A stretch of 64,000 nt of DNA from an uncultured Pelagibacteraceae bacterium. Lineage in GTDB: Bacteria; Pseudomonadota; Alphaproteobacteria; Pelagibacterales; Pelagibacteraceae. Shown here piece by piece: positions 34,937-43,234 of this stretch. The translations under genes and the position numbers were made by a program. Position 1 is the first letter of the stretch, and every line of letters begins with the position of its first letter. Location: assembly GCA_902537665.1 (NCBI GenBank), contig CACBCE010000003.1, positions 1-64,000 on the forward strand. The letters run 5' to 3'. A model generated the notes under the pieces. The model was not told the origin of the DNA. It worked only from the letters and a program-made list of their open reading frames with translations, and searched no databases.

Positions 34937-35623
34937 TTAATTCTTCTTATATTTATGCCACAAATCTGGTCTTCGGACGCGTGTTATAGCCTCAGATTGA
35001 GATAAACGCCAGTCTTTAATTTTAGCGTGATCACCAGATAATAACACATCTGGAACTGATTTTTCCTCCCAAATCTGTGGTTTGGTATATTGTGGATACT
35101 CCAAAAGGCCATTTTCAAAAGTTTCTTCAGAAGCTGATTTATCATTCCCTAAGACTCCAGGTAAAAGTCTCAATACACTATCAAGCACTACTAGCGCAGC
35201 AGTTTCTCCACCTGATAATACATAGTCTCCTACACTAATCTCTTCAATATTTCTTGTAGATAATACTCTCTCATCAACACCTTCGAAATGGCCGCAAATT
35301 AATGAGAAGGATTTTTCTAATGATAGATCTTGTGCGAGTTTTTGATTAAATACTTTACCTTTCGGTGAAAGATACAAAATCCTATCTCCTTTATTTATGT
35401 TTTGATCGATAGAATTTGCTAAAACATCAGGTTTTAATAACATACCTGTTCCACCACCGTAAGGAGTATCATCAACTGTTTTATGTTTGTCTGTAGCTGC
35501 ATCTCTAATATTTATCACATTCAAACTCCACAATTTTTTAGACATTGCTTTTCCGTAAAGACCTTTTCCTAAAGGCCCAGGAAAAATATCTGGATAAAGA
35601 GTGAATACTTGAGCTTGCAACAT
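34937..35623 (-). CDS. trmD: tRNA (guanine-N1-)-methyltransferase
   Basis: Methylates G37 next to the anticodon of several tRNAs, which prevents frameshifting. The 228 residues show the SPOUT trefoil-knot motifs PYGGGTGML (54-62), [10 protein letters not shown] (111-120) and [10 protein letters not shown] (131-140). It follows rpsP after only 14 bp. rimM, usually found between these two genes in alphaproteobacteria, is absent here. Confidence 0.97.
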   Translation of the reverse strand: MLQAQVFTLYPDIFPGPLGKGLYGKAMSKKLWSLNVINIRDAATDKHKTVDDTPYGGGTGMLLKPDVLANSIDQNINKGDRILYLSPKGKVFNQKLAQDLSLEKSFSLICGHFEGVDERVLSTRNIEEISVGDYVLSGGETAALVVLDSVLRLLPGVLGNDKSASEETFENGLLEYPQYTKPQIWEEKSVPDVLLSGDHAKIKDWRLSQSEAITRVRRPDLWHKYKKN

Positions 35624-35637
35624 TAATATCCTTTACC

Positions 35638-36120
35638 TTATTTTTTCTCTTCTTTTTTAGTTTCTGCTTTTGGCGCTTCCTCTTTTTTAGCTTCTGCTTT
35701 TGGCGCTTCCTCTTTTTTAGTTTCTGCTTTTGGCGCTTCCTCTTTTTTAGCTTCTCCAGCCGGAGCAGCATCTGCCTTTGGAGACTCTTCCTTTTTAGTT
35801 TCTTCCGAACCTTCTTTTTTTCTATCTTTTTTTGGAATTGCTTTTTGTGGGTTATTTCCATTAGCAGGCATAGGCATCAATTCATTCTCACCTAAAATTC
35901 TAGCTACTCTTGTCGTAGGTTGTGCACCTTGACCCAACCAATATTTTATTCTCTCAGCCTCTAATCCAATTCTTTCTTTTTTTTCTTTTGGTAACAATGG
36001 ATTAAAAAAACCTACTTTCTCTATAAATCTACCATCTCTAGCAAATCGACTGTCGGCTACAACAACCTTATAAACAGGCCTCTTTTTTGTGCCACCTCTT
36101 GATAATCTTAATTTTAACAT
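35638..36120 (-). CDS. rpsP: 30S ribosomal protein S16 with a repetitive charged tail
   Basis: S16 is an early 30S assembly protein. Residues 1-~85 are normal ([48 protein letters not shown]). Residues ~95-160 form a Lys/Glu/Ala/Pro tail with a ten-residue repeat of the type [10 protein letters not shown] (from about 125 on), so the protein is almost twice the usual ~85 residues. A good ribosome binding site (AGGAG, 36126-36130 on the complement) lies five bases before the ATG. It is 12 bp after ffh. Confidence 0.96.
   Translation of the reverse strand: MLKLRLSRGGTKKRPVYKVVVADSRFARDGRFIEKVGFFNPLLPKEKKERIGLEAERIKYWLGQGAQPTTRVARILGENELMPMPANGNNPQKAIPKKDRKKEGSEETKKEESPKADAAPAGEAKKEEAPKAETKKEEAPKAEAKKEEAPKAETKKEEKK
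35661..35750. repeat. Three tandem 30-bp units coding the S16 tail
   Basis: Three direct 30-bp units at 35661-35690, 35691-35720 and 35721-35750. Units 1 and 3 are identical, and unit 2 differs only at its first base (t/c). A partial unit precedes the array. Unit length is a multiple of three, so copy-number change would add or remove ten residues of the S16 tail without breaking the frame. Near-identity at synonymous positions points to recent slippage or recombination. Confidence 0.93.
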
Positions 36121-36132
36121 TTACTCTCCTTT

Positions 36133-37491
36133 TTATTTTAATTGATTAAATAATTCTGGAGGTATTCCTTTATCAGACATACCTTTCAGATTTCCTTTTG
36201 ACATCTTCTTCATCATTTCAGACATCATTTTAAATTGTTTCAACAATTTATTGATAGTGGCTGGATCGGTTCCTGAACCATTAGCAATTCTTTTTTTTCT
36301 AGAACCATCAATTATTTTTGGGTTCTCTCTTTCTTTTTTAGTCATTGATAAAATTATAGCTTCATTTTTTGTAATAACACTCTCATCAATACCTGCAGCA
36401 TCCATTTGAGATTTAACCTTTGAAACTCCTGGCATGAAAGACATGATGCCTTCAATCCCTCCCATTTTTTTCATTTGTCTCAGTTGAGTTAAATAATCTT
36501 GCATTGAGAATTGTCCTTTTTTTAAATTTTCCTCTGTTTTTTTTATATTTTCTTCCCCAAGATCTTGAGCTGCTTTTTCGACAAGAGAAACAATATCTCC
36601 CATCCCAAGAATTCTATTTGCAATTCTATCTGGGTGAAAAACCTCAAGATTTTCGATCTTTTCGCCAATACCTAAAAATTTAATTGGAACCTGTGAAACA
36701 AATTTCATACTTACAGCAGCCCCGCCTCTCGCATCACCATCTGCCCTTGTTAAAATTATTCCGGATAAATTTACTGTATTATTAAATTCTTTTGCTACTG
36801 ATGCAGCTACTTGTCCAGTAAGAGAGTCAGCAACTAAAAACGTCTCTGCAGGTTTAATGGCATTTTCAATTTGTTTAATTTCACTCATCATCTGCAAATC
36901 TATTTGTGTTCTACCAGCAGTATCGAATAAGATAATATCTGCTCCATTCAAGTTTGCTGCACTAATTGCTCTTTGACAAATATCATTGGGTTGTTGACCT
37001 TCAATTATTGGAAGAGTTAATATATTATTTTGTTCACCTAAAGATTTTAACTGCTCTTGTGCGGCTGGTCTGTAAATATCTAAGCTGACCATCATTACTT
37101 TCTTTTTTTTTGTATTCTCTAAATATCTCGCAAGTTTAGCAGTTGTTGTTGTTTTACCAGAACCTTGTAGCCCTACGAGCATCATTGGCACCGGTGGAAC
37201 TGCATTTAAATTTACATCATTATTTTTTTCACCTAAAAGATTAACTAATTCATCATAAACAATTTTTACCACCATATCGCCAGGTGATGTTGATCTAATA
37301 ATTTCTTGACCTAATGCTTTTGGTTTAACCTTTTCAATAAAATCTTTAGCAACTTCAAGAGATACGTCAGCTTCTAATAAAGCTTGTCTTATTCCTCTCA
37401 ATCCTTCATCAACCTGATTTTCATCAAGTGATGGGGCTTTTTTTAGAGAGGAAAAAACTTCCTCAAATTTATTTGTTAAATTTTCAAACAT
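36133..37491 (-). CDS. ffh: Signal recognition particle protein Ffh (SRP54)
   Basis: GTPase that binds signal sequences of nascent membrane proteins and docks with FtsY. From the ATG at 37491 it has 452 residues (MFENLTNKFEEVFS); the open frame extends nine codons further but without family similarity. N-domain, then G-domain with P-loop GLQGSGKTTT (from Gly107), DTAGRTQ and TRADGDARGGAA, then a methionine-rich M-domain (MKKMGGIEGIMSFMPG, LKQFKMMSEMMKKM) that binds SRP RNA. Its receptor gene ftsY lies on the other side of the divergent spacer. Confidence 0.98.
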   Translation of the reverse strand: MFENLTNKFEEVFSSLKKAPSLDENQVDEGLRGIRQALLEADVSLEVAKDFIEKVKPKALGQEIIRSTSPGDMVVKIVYDELVNLLGEKNNDVNLNAVPPVPMMLVGLQGSGKTTTTAKLARYLENTKKKKVMMVSLDIYRPAAQEQLKSLGEQNNILTLPIIEGQQPNDICQRAISAANLNGADIILFDTAGRTQIDLQMMSEIKQIENAIKPAETFLVADSLTGQVAASVAKEFNNTVNLSGIILTRADGDARGGAAVSMKFVSQVPIKFLGIGEKIENLEVFHPDRIANRILGMGDIVSLVEKAAQDLGEENIKKTEENLKKGQFSMQDYLTQLRQMKKMGGIEGIMSFMPGVSKVKSQMDAAGIDESVITKNEAIILSMTKKERENPKIIDGSRKKRIANGSGTDPATINKLLKQFKMMSEMMKKMSKGNLKGMSDKGIPPELFNQLK

Positions 37492-37494
37492 ATT

Positions 37495-37600
37495 TATTAC
37501 ACACAGCAGTAATCGCACTAGTGGGCGAACCCTCGCTGACTAGTGTCGATCTCTTTGTTTCCAAAGACACCGCAAATTTAATGTTTTTGCGGAAACCGCC
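37495..37600 (-). promoter_or_regulatory. Candidate structured leader RNA of ffh
   Basis: On the minus strand, the direction of ffh, the leader holds consecutive hairpins. Hairpin 1: CCGCAAA/TTTGCGG (37570-37576 with 37586-37592). Hairpin 2: TCTTTG/CAAAGA (37552-37557 with 37562-37567) closing a GAAA tetraloop. Hairpin 3: CACTAGT/ACTAGTG (37516-37522 with 37539-37545) enclosing GGG-UUCG-CCC. GAAA and UUCG are stable RNA tetraloops only when read on this strand, which argues for a transcript. Alternative pairings exist: GCGG (37589-37592) can pair with either of two CCGC copies, and GTGTC (37543-37547) with GACAC (37566-37570). I recall that comparative work on Pelagibacter proposed a structured element near ffh but cannot check it here. 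Mechanism unknown. Confidence 0.5.
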
Positions 37601-37606
37601 ACAAAC

Positions 37607-37612
37607 TATAAT
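37607..37612 (+). promoter_or_regulatory. Candidate -10 box for dapF-ftsY
   Basis: A perfect TATAAT lies 41 bp before the dapF ATG. Seventeen bases upstream is TTTTTG, a weak -35. On the other strand the same place reads ATTATA, so it may also serve the divergent ffh side. Based only on motif match. Confidence 0.35.
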
Positions 37613-37652
37613 AGAGGTTCAAAAAGTCAATAAATAAGTTAAATAACTATAT

Positions 37653-38477
37653 ATGGACATCAAAGCTTTTAAAATGGACGGATTGGGTAATGATTTTGTG
37701 ATAATTGATAATAGAGAAAAAATTACCAATTTGACGAAAGATCAAATAGTTAAAATTTGTGACAGAAATTTTATTGGCTGTGATCAACTAATATTTATTG
37801 AGTCAGATAGTTCTGCAGATGCAAATTTAAGATTTTTTAATTCAGATGGAGGAGAGTCTGGAGCATGTGGAAATGGAACTAGATGTGTTGCAAATTTGAT
37901 TTCAAATGAAAATAATAACAAGTCAATAATTTTAAATACGCTTTCTGGAAAATTAAAATCTGAAATTTTAGAGAAAAAAATTGTTACAACAGAAATTGGT
38001 AAAGCAAAGTTAAAATGGGATGAAATACCTTTATCAAAAGAAATGGATACAAAAAACTTAAATATCAAAATTATTGATACAAATAATAATGAGCACTTAG
38101 GTGGCACTGCAATTAATGTGGGTAACCCACATATTGTTTTTTTTGTTAAAAGGATTGAGGATTTCAATATAGAGATAATTGGCCCCAAAATAGAAAATCA
38201 CCAAATCTTCCCAGAGAAATGTAACGTATCAATCGCACAAGTTTTTAATAAAAATTTAATCAAAGTAAAAGTTTGGGAAAGAGGAGCCGGTCTTACTAAA
38301 GCTTGTGGAACTGCAGCGTGTGCTACAGCATATGCAGGTAAATTAAATAATCTTACAGAAAATAAAACTGATATAGAGTTTGCAACTGGAAAATTATCAA
38401 TTTCTATAGATGAAAATGATTCTATTCACATGAAAGGACCTGTTTCAAATATTAAAGAAATAAATATAAAATTGTAA
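37653..38477 (+). CDS. dapF: Diaminopimelate epimerase
   Basis: Converts LL-DAP to meso-DAP, the form used for lysine and peptidoglycan. The 274 residues carry the two catalytic cysteines: Cys72 in GACGNGTRC and Cys218 in KACGTAACA, as in the proline-racemase-like fold. FKMDGLGNDFVIID opens the protein. It starts the short + strand operon dapF-ftsY; the TAA stop overlaps the ftsY ATG (TAATG). In many relatives a miaB/mtaB-type gene lies between the two; it is not here. Confidence 0.97.
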   Translation: MDIKAFKMDGLGNDFVIIDNREKITNLTKDQIVKICDRNFIGCDQLIFIESDSSADANLRFFNSDGGESGACGNGTRCVANLISNENNNKSIILNTLSGKLKSEILEKKIVTTEIGKAKLKWDEIPLSKEMDTKNLNIKIIDTNNNEHLGGTAINVGNPHIVFFVKRIEDFNIEIIGPKIENHQIFPEKCNVSIAQVFNKNLIKVKVWERGAGLTKACGTAACATAYAGKLNNLTENKTDIEFATGKLSISIDENDSIHMKGPVSNIKEINIKL

Positions 38478-39394
38478 TGGGAATCTTTGATAAATTTAAA
38501 ATCGGATTTAAGAAAAGCGCATCAGCGTTTACATCAGGACTTAAAGAAATAATTGTCAAAAAAGAAATTAATGACGAAAATTTAAATAAAATTGAGGAAT
38601 TTTTAATTCAATCAGATGTGGGGGTTGAAGCTGCCTCTGAAATAAAAGAAATAATTTCTAGAAAAAAAATTGATCCAAATGAAGATCTTTCTAAAGAGAT
38701 AAACTCTATTTTAAAAGAATACATAATTTCTTTGATGAAACCTTTAGAAAATAAATCCTTTTTCGAGAAAAAAGTAAAACTTAATACAACATTAATTTCT
38801 GGGGTGAATGGCGTTGGGAAAACAACAACTATCGGTAAAATAGGAAAGATATTAAGGAACAACGGCAATAAAGTCATATTTGCAGCTTCAGATACATTTC
38901 GTGCCGCTGCAATTGAACAACTAGAAAATTGGGCAAGTAAAGTAGATGTTCAAATAGTAAAATCATCTCAAGGAGCTGATCCCGCCTCTGTTGCTTTTAA
39001 AGCATTAGATGAAGCTATTAAAAATAATTTTGATCAAGTTTTAATAGATACTGCGGGAAGACTCCAAAATAAAAAAAATTTAATGGAAGAATATAAAAAG
39101 ATAGCGAATGTCACAAAAAAAATAGATCCCAACGCACCTCATAATGTTATCTTAATTTTAGATGCAACCTCAGGACAAAATGTATTAAATCAAGTCGAAG
39201 AATTTAATAAAATCATCCCAATAACAGGTGTCGTGATGACAAAATTAGATGGCACAGCCAAGGGAGGAATTTTATTAGCGCTAGCAAAAAAATATAAAAT
39301 TCCAATTATTGCACTAGGTTTGGGTGAAAAAGAAGACGACTTACAGTTGTTCGAAGCAGAAAAATTCGCCGAAGCTTTTACTCAAATTAATTGA
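38477..39394 (+). CDS. ftsY: SRP receptor FtsY
   Basis: Membrane-associated GTPase that receives the Ffh-ribosome complex. The 305 residues lack the long acidic N-terminal A domain of E. coli and start almost at the N domain, with a short amphipathic/basic N-terminus. G-domain motifs: GVNGVGKTTTIGK (109-121), DTAGRLQ, TKLDGTAKGG, and GLGEKEDDLQLF at the end. Its 3' end overlaps the convergent gene at 39387 by 8 bp. Confidence 0.97.
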   Translation: MGIFDKFKIGFKKSASAFTSGLKEIIVKKEINDENLNKIEEFLIQSDVGVEAASEIKEIISRKKIDPNEDLSKEINSILKEYIISLMKPLENKSFFEKKVKLNTTLISGVNGVGKTTTIGKIGKILRNNGNKVIFAASDTFRAAAIEQLENWASKVDVQIVKSSQGADPASVAFKALDEAIKNNFDQVLIDTAGRLQNKKNLMEEYKKIANVTKKIDPNAPHNVILILDATSGQNVLNQVEEFNKIIPITGVVMTKLDGTAKGGILLALAKKYKIPIIALGLGEKEDDLQLFEAEKFAEAFTQIN

Positions 39395-39950
39395 TTAAAT
39401 TGCTAGAGATCAAAGGTTTGTAGATATTACATTTATAATTATCATCAAATTTATAATGACCACAATCTTTAGAAAATGAGGAGATTATAAAGTCAAATTT
39501 ACCGGTGGTTGGGTAAAGCTCTAGTTTTTTACTGGCAATGTCATATTTAAAATTAGCATTTAAGCTTTTCACGGCGCTAATCAATACTAATGTTTTATCG
39601 TCTTTTAATAAATAATATGCAAAATCATCTGGAAACACTGGAAAATCATATTCTTTTAAAAGATATTTAGCTTGCGAAGGAAACCACTCATAAGAAATTA
39701 GAGGTGAAGAGGACTTTGTTAAATTATTATAAATATAAAGATCCTTTGGATAATCATTTATATAATTTTCATTTTCACCTCTTGCTAAAATAGATTTTTC
39801 TCTACCTTTAAAATATAAGCTAAATTCTTTGTTATGTGAATCCATGTGATCTATGTGAAATAAATCGTCTGGTTGAAAAAATTCATCTTGTGAATAAACG
39901 TTGGTAGTAAAAACAAAGAACGCAACAAACAAAACAGATAATCTTTTCAT
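39387..39950 (-). CDS. Exported protein of unknown function
   Basis: 187 residues with a clear signal peptide (MKRLSVLFVAFFVFTTNVYS, cleavage before QDEFF). The mature part is mostly beta-like and polar, with a YKGREKSI-like stretch and two cysteines near the C-terminus (CGHYKFDDNYKC) spaced so that they could form a disulfide in the periplasm. I recognise no family. It lies downstream of an alpha/beta hydrolase gene after a 49 bp gap and converges with ftsY, 8 bp overlapping. Confidence 0.75.
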   Translation of the reverse strand: MKRLSVLFVAFFVFTTNVYSQDEFFQPDDLFHIDHMDSHNKEFSLYFKGREKSILARGENENYINDYPKDLYIYNNLTKSSSPLISYEWFPSQAKYLLKEYDFPVFPDDFAYYLLKDDKTLVLISAVKSLNANFKYDIASKKLELYPTTGKFDFIISSFSKDCGHYKFDDNYKCNIYKPLISSNLIN

Positions 39951-39999
39951 TATCTTTTGATAAAATCAAATTCTGAAGTATATTTGTTGATTTTGTGGC

Positions 40000-40818
40000 T
40001 TAATTTAAACTTTTTAAAAATGAGTTAAGGGCTTTAACAAGATTTTCATCATACTCCATCATATGATTGTCATGTTTTGTAAAATAAGAATATTTCGGTT
40101 CATTAGCTTTTTCATACATTTTTTTTCCCATAAAAAATGGAACAATTTGATCAGCCTCACCATGCATTATTAAAATTGGAACATTTATATTCTTAATTTT
40201 GCTTTTATTATCAAATTTATCTTTCAATAATAAACTTACAGGTACATACGGATAAAAGGTTTTTGCTGCATCAATCATAGAAGTAAAAGGAGTTTCCAAT
40301 ACAACGCCAGCAAAATTTTTATTTTGTGACAAATGAGTTGCAACACCAGTTCCTAATGACTCGCCATAAATAACAATATTTTCTTCTTTTACACCTTTTC
40401 TAACTAACCAATTTATTCCACTTCTTCCATCTTTATAAAGGCCTTCCTCAGATGGTTTACCTTTATTGCCACTAAAGCCTCTCCAAGCAATTATTAAAAA
40501 ATTAACATTCATTTTATGGAAATGGTTTAATTTATGAATTCTATTTTCAAGGGAACCAGCGTTTCCGTGAAAAAATAAAACTGTTTTATATTTTTCTAAG
40601 TCTTTTTCATGAAACCAGCCCAATAAATCAATGTTATCCTCCGTCTTAATTTTTACTTTTTCGATAGGGACTGATATTTGATCACCAGAATAATTATTTT
40701 CATTAGGATGATATAATAAATTTCTCTGATAAAAATATAAAAAAACTAAGATTAAAAAATAGACAAAAATAACTATTTGAAAAAATAATAACAAAATATT
40801 CCTAAACTTTTTTAACAT
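40000..40818 (-). CDS. Membrane-anchored alpha/beta hydrolase (YfhR/ABHD13-like)
   Basis: 272 residues. One N-terminal membrane segment (about 8-30), then an alpha/beta hydrolase with HGNAGS oxyanion loop (about 84-89), nucleophile Ser154 in GESLGTG, Asp223 in HGEADQIV and His252 near the end. AWRGFSGNKGKPSEEGLY is characteristic of the YfhR/ABHD13 group, serine hydrolases mostly without known substrates. Start overlaps the EamA gene by 17 bp, so it is likely cotranscribed. Substrate not predictable. Confidence 0.85.
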   Translation of the reverse strand: MLKKFRNILLLFFQIVIFVYFLILVFLYFYQRNLLYHPNENNYSGDQISVPIEKVKIKTEDNIDLLGWFHEKDLEKYKTVLFFHGNAGSLENRIHKLNHFHKMNVNFLIIAWRGFSGNKGKPSEEGLYKDGRSGINWLVRKGVKEENIVIYGESLGTGVATHLSQNKNFAGVVLETPFTSMIDAAKTFYPYVPVSLLLKDKFDNKSKIKNINVPILIMHGEADQIVPFFMGKKMYEKANEPKYSYFTKHDNHMMEYDENLVKALNSFLKSLN

Positions 40819-41707
40819 TTTTTTTCTTTGCTAAGTATATGCCAAAAAACACCAGGATTGTTCCGATGAAATGATAATTTTCAAATTTTTCATCAAATAA
40901 AAAATAACCATAAATTGCTCCATAGACTGTAAAAACGTAAAGAGTGAAGCCTGTTAAAGACGCACCTAATTTTTTTTGGGCAACAGTGTAAAGTGTAAAA
41001 GCAATTATTCCTGGCGAAATAGCAGCAAAGATTACCCAAAAATAAAATTCAGACATAAAAACTGTCTGTTTATAAAATATTTCCTCACCTATATAGAATG
41101 GTAATAAACTTAAAGCTCCAAAAAATGATATTAATGTAAATCTTTCAAATATTTTTAGTTCTGAATTCCAGTAAAACAAATAAATTGAATATAATGCCCA
41201 TCCAATAGCGGCAGCTAACATCCATAAATCACCAATTGTGAATTGTAAATTTATTAATAAATTTAAATCTCCTTTTATAATGATTGTAAAGACTCCTATT
41301 AAACATGCGATTAATCCAATTATTTTTGTAAAATTTATTTTTTCATGAAAAAAAAAGTATGAAATCAAAATTATGAACACGGGCGAAGATGTGTAAATAA
41401 TTCCCATATTAGTCACAGTTGTAGTCTCACCTGCTAAAAATGGAAAGGCTCCACATACTCCACATCCCATTAAGCCTAAAAAAAATAATTTTTTATATTC
41501 TTTTTTAATAATCTTAAAATTTTTTTTTAACGTTATGTATGTAAAAGGTAATAATATCAAAAAAACTAGTGTCCATCTCCAAAAAGCTAATGATATTGGA
41601 GGTACAAACTCGACACCACCTCTAGCTACCACAAGATTACTAGCCATAAAAATTGGCTGAATAAATAATAAGGAAAATGAAAAAAAATTTTTTTTCGAAT
41701 TATTCAA
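40802..41707 (-). CDS. EamA-family drug/metabolite transporter
   Basis: 301 residues with about ten membrane segments in two similar halves, each an EamA repeat. Marks: ARGGVEFVPPISLAFWRWTLVFLIL in the first half and GFTLYVFTVYGAIYGYFLFDE in the second. Members export amino acids, nucleosides or other metabolites; the substrate is not visible. The start appears to be a TTG at 41707. The next in-frame ATG, at residue 21, would cut the first helix. It lies 11 bp after the small membrane gene. Confidence 0.88.
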   Translation of the reverse strand: MNNSKKNFFSFSLLFIQPIFMASNLVVARGGVEFVPPISLAFWRWTLVFLILLPFTYITLKKNFKIIKKEYKKLFFLGLMGCGVCGAFPFLAGETTTVTNMGIIYTSSPVFIILISYFFFHEKINFTKIIGLIACLIGVFTIIIKGDLNLLINLQFTIGDLWMLAAAIGWALYSIYLFYWNSELKIFERFTLISFFGALSLLPFYIGEEIFYKQTVFMSEFYFWVIFAAISPGIIAFTLYTVAQKKLGASLTGFTLYVFTVYGAIYGYFLFDEKFENYHFIGTILVFFGIYLAKKKNVKKV

Positions 41708-41718
41708 TTTACGATAGA

Positions 41719-41895
41719 TTAACTTTTATCAAAGAAGGCTTCGTAAATCATCATTATGATGGCAGCACCCATTAATAAATAAACCGGTATTACATCTAAA
41801 AAACCAATCATCATTGATCTAGTAAGAGTAGTCGCCAGACCAATTAAAAAGAAAACAGCAAATGACAAACCTATTATTGTTGTTATTTTATTCAT
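41719..41895 (-). CDS. Small two-helix membrane protein
   Basis: 58 residues from the ATG at 41895 (MNKITTIIGLSFAVFF). Two hydrophobic segments (about 5-24 and 30-52) end in a short charged tail (FFDKS). The open frame continues upstream into the amidase end, but the extra residues are basic and unlike a membrane protein start. It lies 4 bp after the amidase stop. I do not recognise the family; it could be an accessory part of the neighbouring transporters. Confidence 0.6.
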   Translation of the reverse strand: MNKITTIIGLSFAVFFLIGLATTLTRSMMIGFLDVIPVYLLMGAAIIMMIYEAFFDKS

Positions 41896-41899
41896 ACAA

Positions 41900-43228
41900 T
41901 TAATCCTGACACTCCTTTTCAAGCCAATTAGCAACACCTAAAAATCTATGATCATCATATTTGTTGCCAATTAATTGAACTCCTAATGGTAGATTATTTT
42001 CACCCTCAAGTAAAGGCAGTGATACGCAAGGGGTACCTAGATAAGACCAGACTTTGTTAAATTCTGCCGTTCCAGTGCTCTTTAATCCTTTAGGTGCAAC
42101 ACCAGGACTAGATGGCGATAATACTCCATGATAATCTTCAAATACTTCTTCATAAGACTCATAACTTCTTTTCATGAAATCGATTGCCTCAGCATATTCT
42201 TTTGCGGTGTATTTATTTCCATTTGAAATGGCATCCTGCATATACTTTGATAGTTTCTTTTTAAATTTTTGATAATAGATAGAAAAATTATTGGCTAAGT
42301 CTGTTTCATGAATAATTTGGTGATATTTGTGGATATCCTTAAAATATGACGGAGTATCAAATATCTCAATATTTTTTTTAAAAGATTTTATAAAATATTC
42401 AAAAGACTCTCTTGATTTTTTATCAATTATTTTCCAATGATCAGTTTTATAAAAAATAAACTTAGGCTCGAAAATTGGACCTTTCTTAGTTTCAGTTAAA
42501 ATATTTTCCGTAGAGTAATGGATTGTAGCTGGATCATATTTGTCTTTCTTTATTAATACTTTTGCTAGCATAGCTACGTCTTCAACTTTACGACCAAACA
42601 TACCAATTTGATCTAGGCTGTATGAGGTTCTTAGAACCCCGTTTCTTGAAATTAGTCCATAGCTTGGTTTATAACCAACTACACCACAATAAGACGCTGG
42701 TCTTATTACAGATCCTCCTGTTTGAGAGCCAATAGAAGCTGGTGCCATAAAGGAAGCAACCGAAGCTGCTGATCCACTAGATGAACCACCTGGTGTTCTA
42801 TCTTTGTCGTGAGGATTAGTTGTAGCTGGAGGTCCTAAGTAGGCAAGTTCTGAAGTTGCTGTTTTGCCCATAACAATTGCTCCTGATGCATGAAGCAAAT
42901 CAATTATTTCAGCATTTTGAGAATATGATTTTCCTTTCCTGATTACAGTTCCACACTCAGTGGGCATATCAACAGTTCCTATGATATCTTTCACTGCTAT
43001 AGGTACTCCATGCAGTGGTCCTACTGGTTTTCCTGATCTTCTATGATCATCAGCCTCAGATGCTTTTTCTAATAAAACTTTTTTATCAAAATGTGCCCAA
43101 GCTTTTACATCTTTTTCAAACTTATCTATTCGTTCAATATATTTTTCACAAACCTCGACTGATGTAAGTTGAGCATCTTTTATTTTTTTTGCTAGTTCCT
43201 CGAGACTTAAAGAAAATATATCTGTCAT
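41900..43228 (-). CDS. Amidase (amidase-signature family)
   Basis: 442 residues, a GatA-type fold. The Ser-cisSer-Lys triad is Lys80 (PIAVKDI), cis-Ser149 (TPGGSSSGSAA) and Ser173 (GSQTGGSVIRPA). It is not GatA: no gatB or gatC is adjacent and the second half differs from GatA (DLANNFSIYYQKFKK region). It follows dctM after 6 bp, so it is probably part of the TRAP operon and may hydrolyse an amide that enters through it. That link is inferred; the substrate is unknown. Confidence 0.88.
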   Translation of the reverse strand: MTDIFSLSLEELAKKIKDAQLTSVEVCEKYIERIDKFEKDVKAWAHFDKKVLLEKASEADDHRRSGKPVGPLHGVPIAVKDIIGTVDMPTECGTVIRKGKSYSQNAEIIDLLHASGAIVMGKTATSELAYLGPPATTNPHDKDRTPGGSSSGSAASVASFMAPASIGSQTGGSVIRPASYCGVVGYKPSYGLISRNGVLRTSYSLDQIGMFGRKVEDVAMLAKVLIKKDKYDPATIHYSTENILTETKKGPIFEPKFIFYKTDHWKIIDKKSRESFEYFIKSFKKNIEIFDTPSYFKDIHKYHQIIHETDLANNFSIYYQKFKKKLSKYMQDAISNGNKYTAKEYAEAIDFMKRSYESYEEVFEDYHGVLSPSSPGVAPKGLKSTGTAEFNKVWSYLGTPCVSLPLLEGENNLPLGVQLIGNKYDDHRFLGVANWLEKECQD

Positions 43229-43234
43229 TTAAAA

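Noticed and set aside
35538..35861. Minus-strand open frame of 107 codons, very rich in Lys, Arg and Gln, between trmD and rpsP
   Set aside because: It is the shifted frame of the S16 tail. The 30-bp repeats keep it open by their composition; it overlaps rpsP and the trmD start and resembles no protein family.
37495..37600. The ffh leader as the SRP (4.5S) RNA gene
   Set aside because: Tempting because of the ffh neighbour, but the conserved domain IV sequence (GGAA loop with the CAGG/AGCA internal loop) is not there on either strand.
37784..38188. Minus-strand open frame of 134 codons within dapF
   Set aside because: Covers the dapF active-site coding region in antisense; the sequence is typical antisense noise.
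41900..43228. Amidase as GatA of the Glu-tRNA amidotransferase
   Set aside because: No gatB or gatC neighbours and the C-terminal half does not look like GatA; a general amidase is the safer name.
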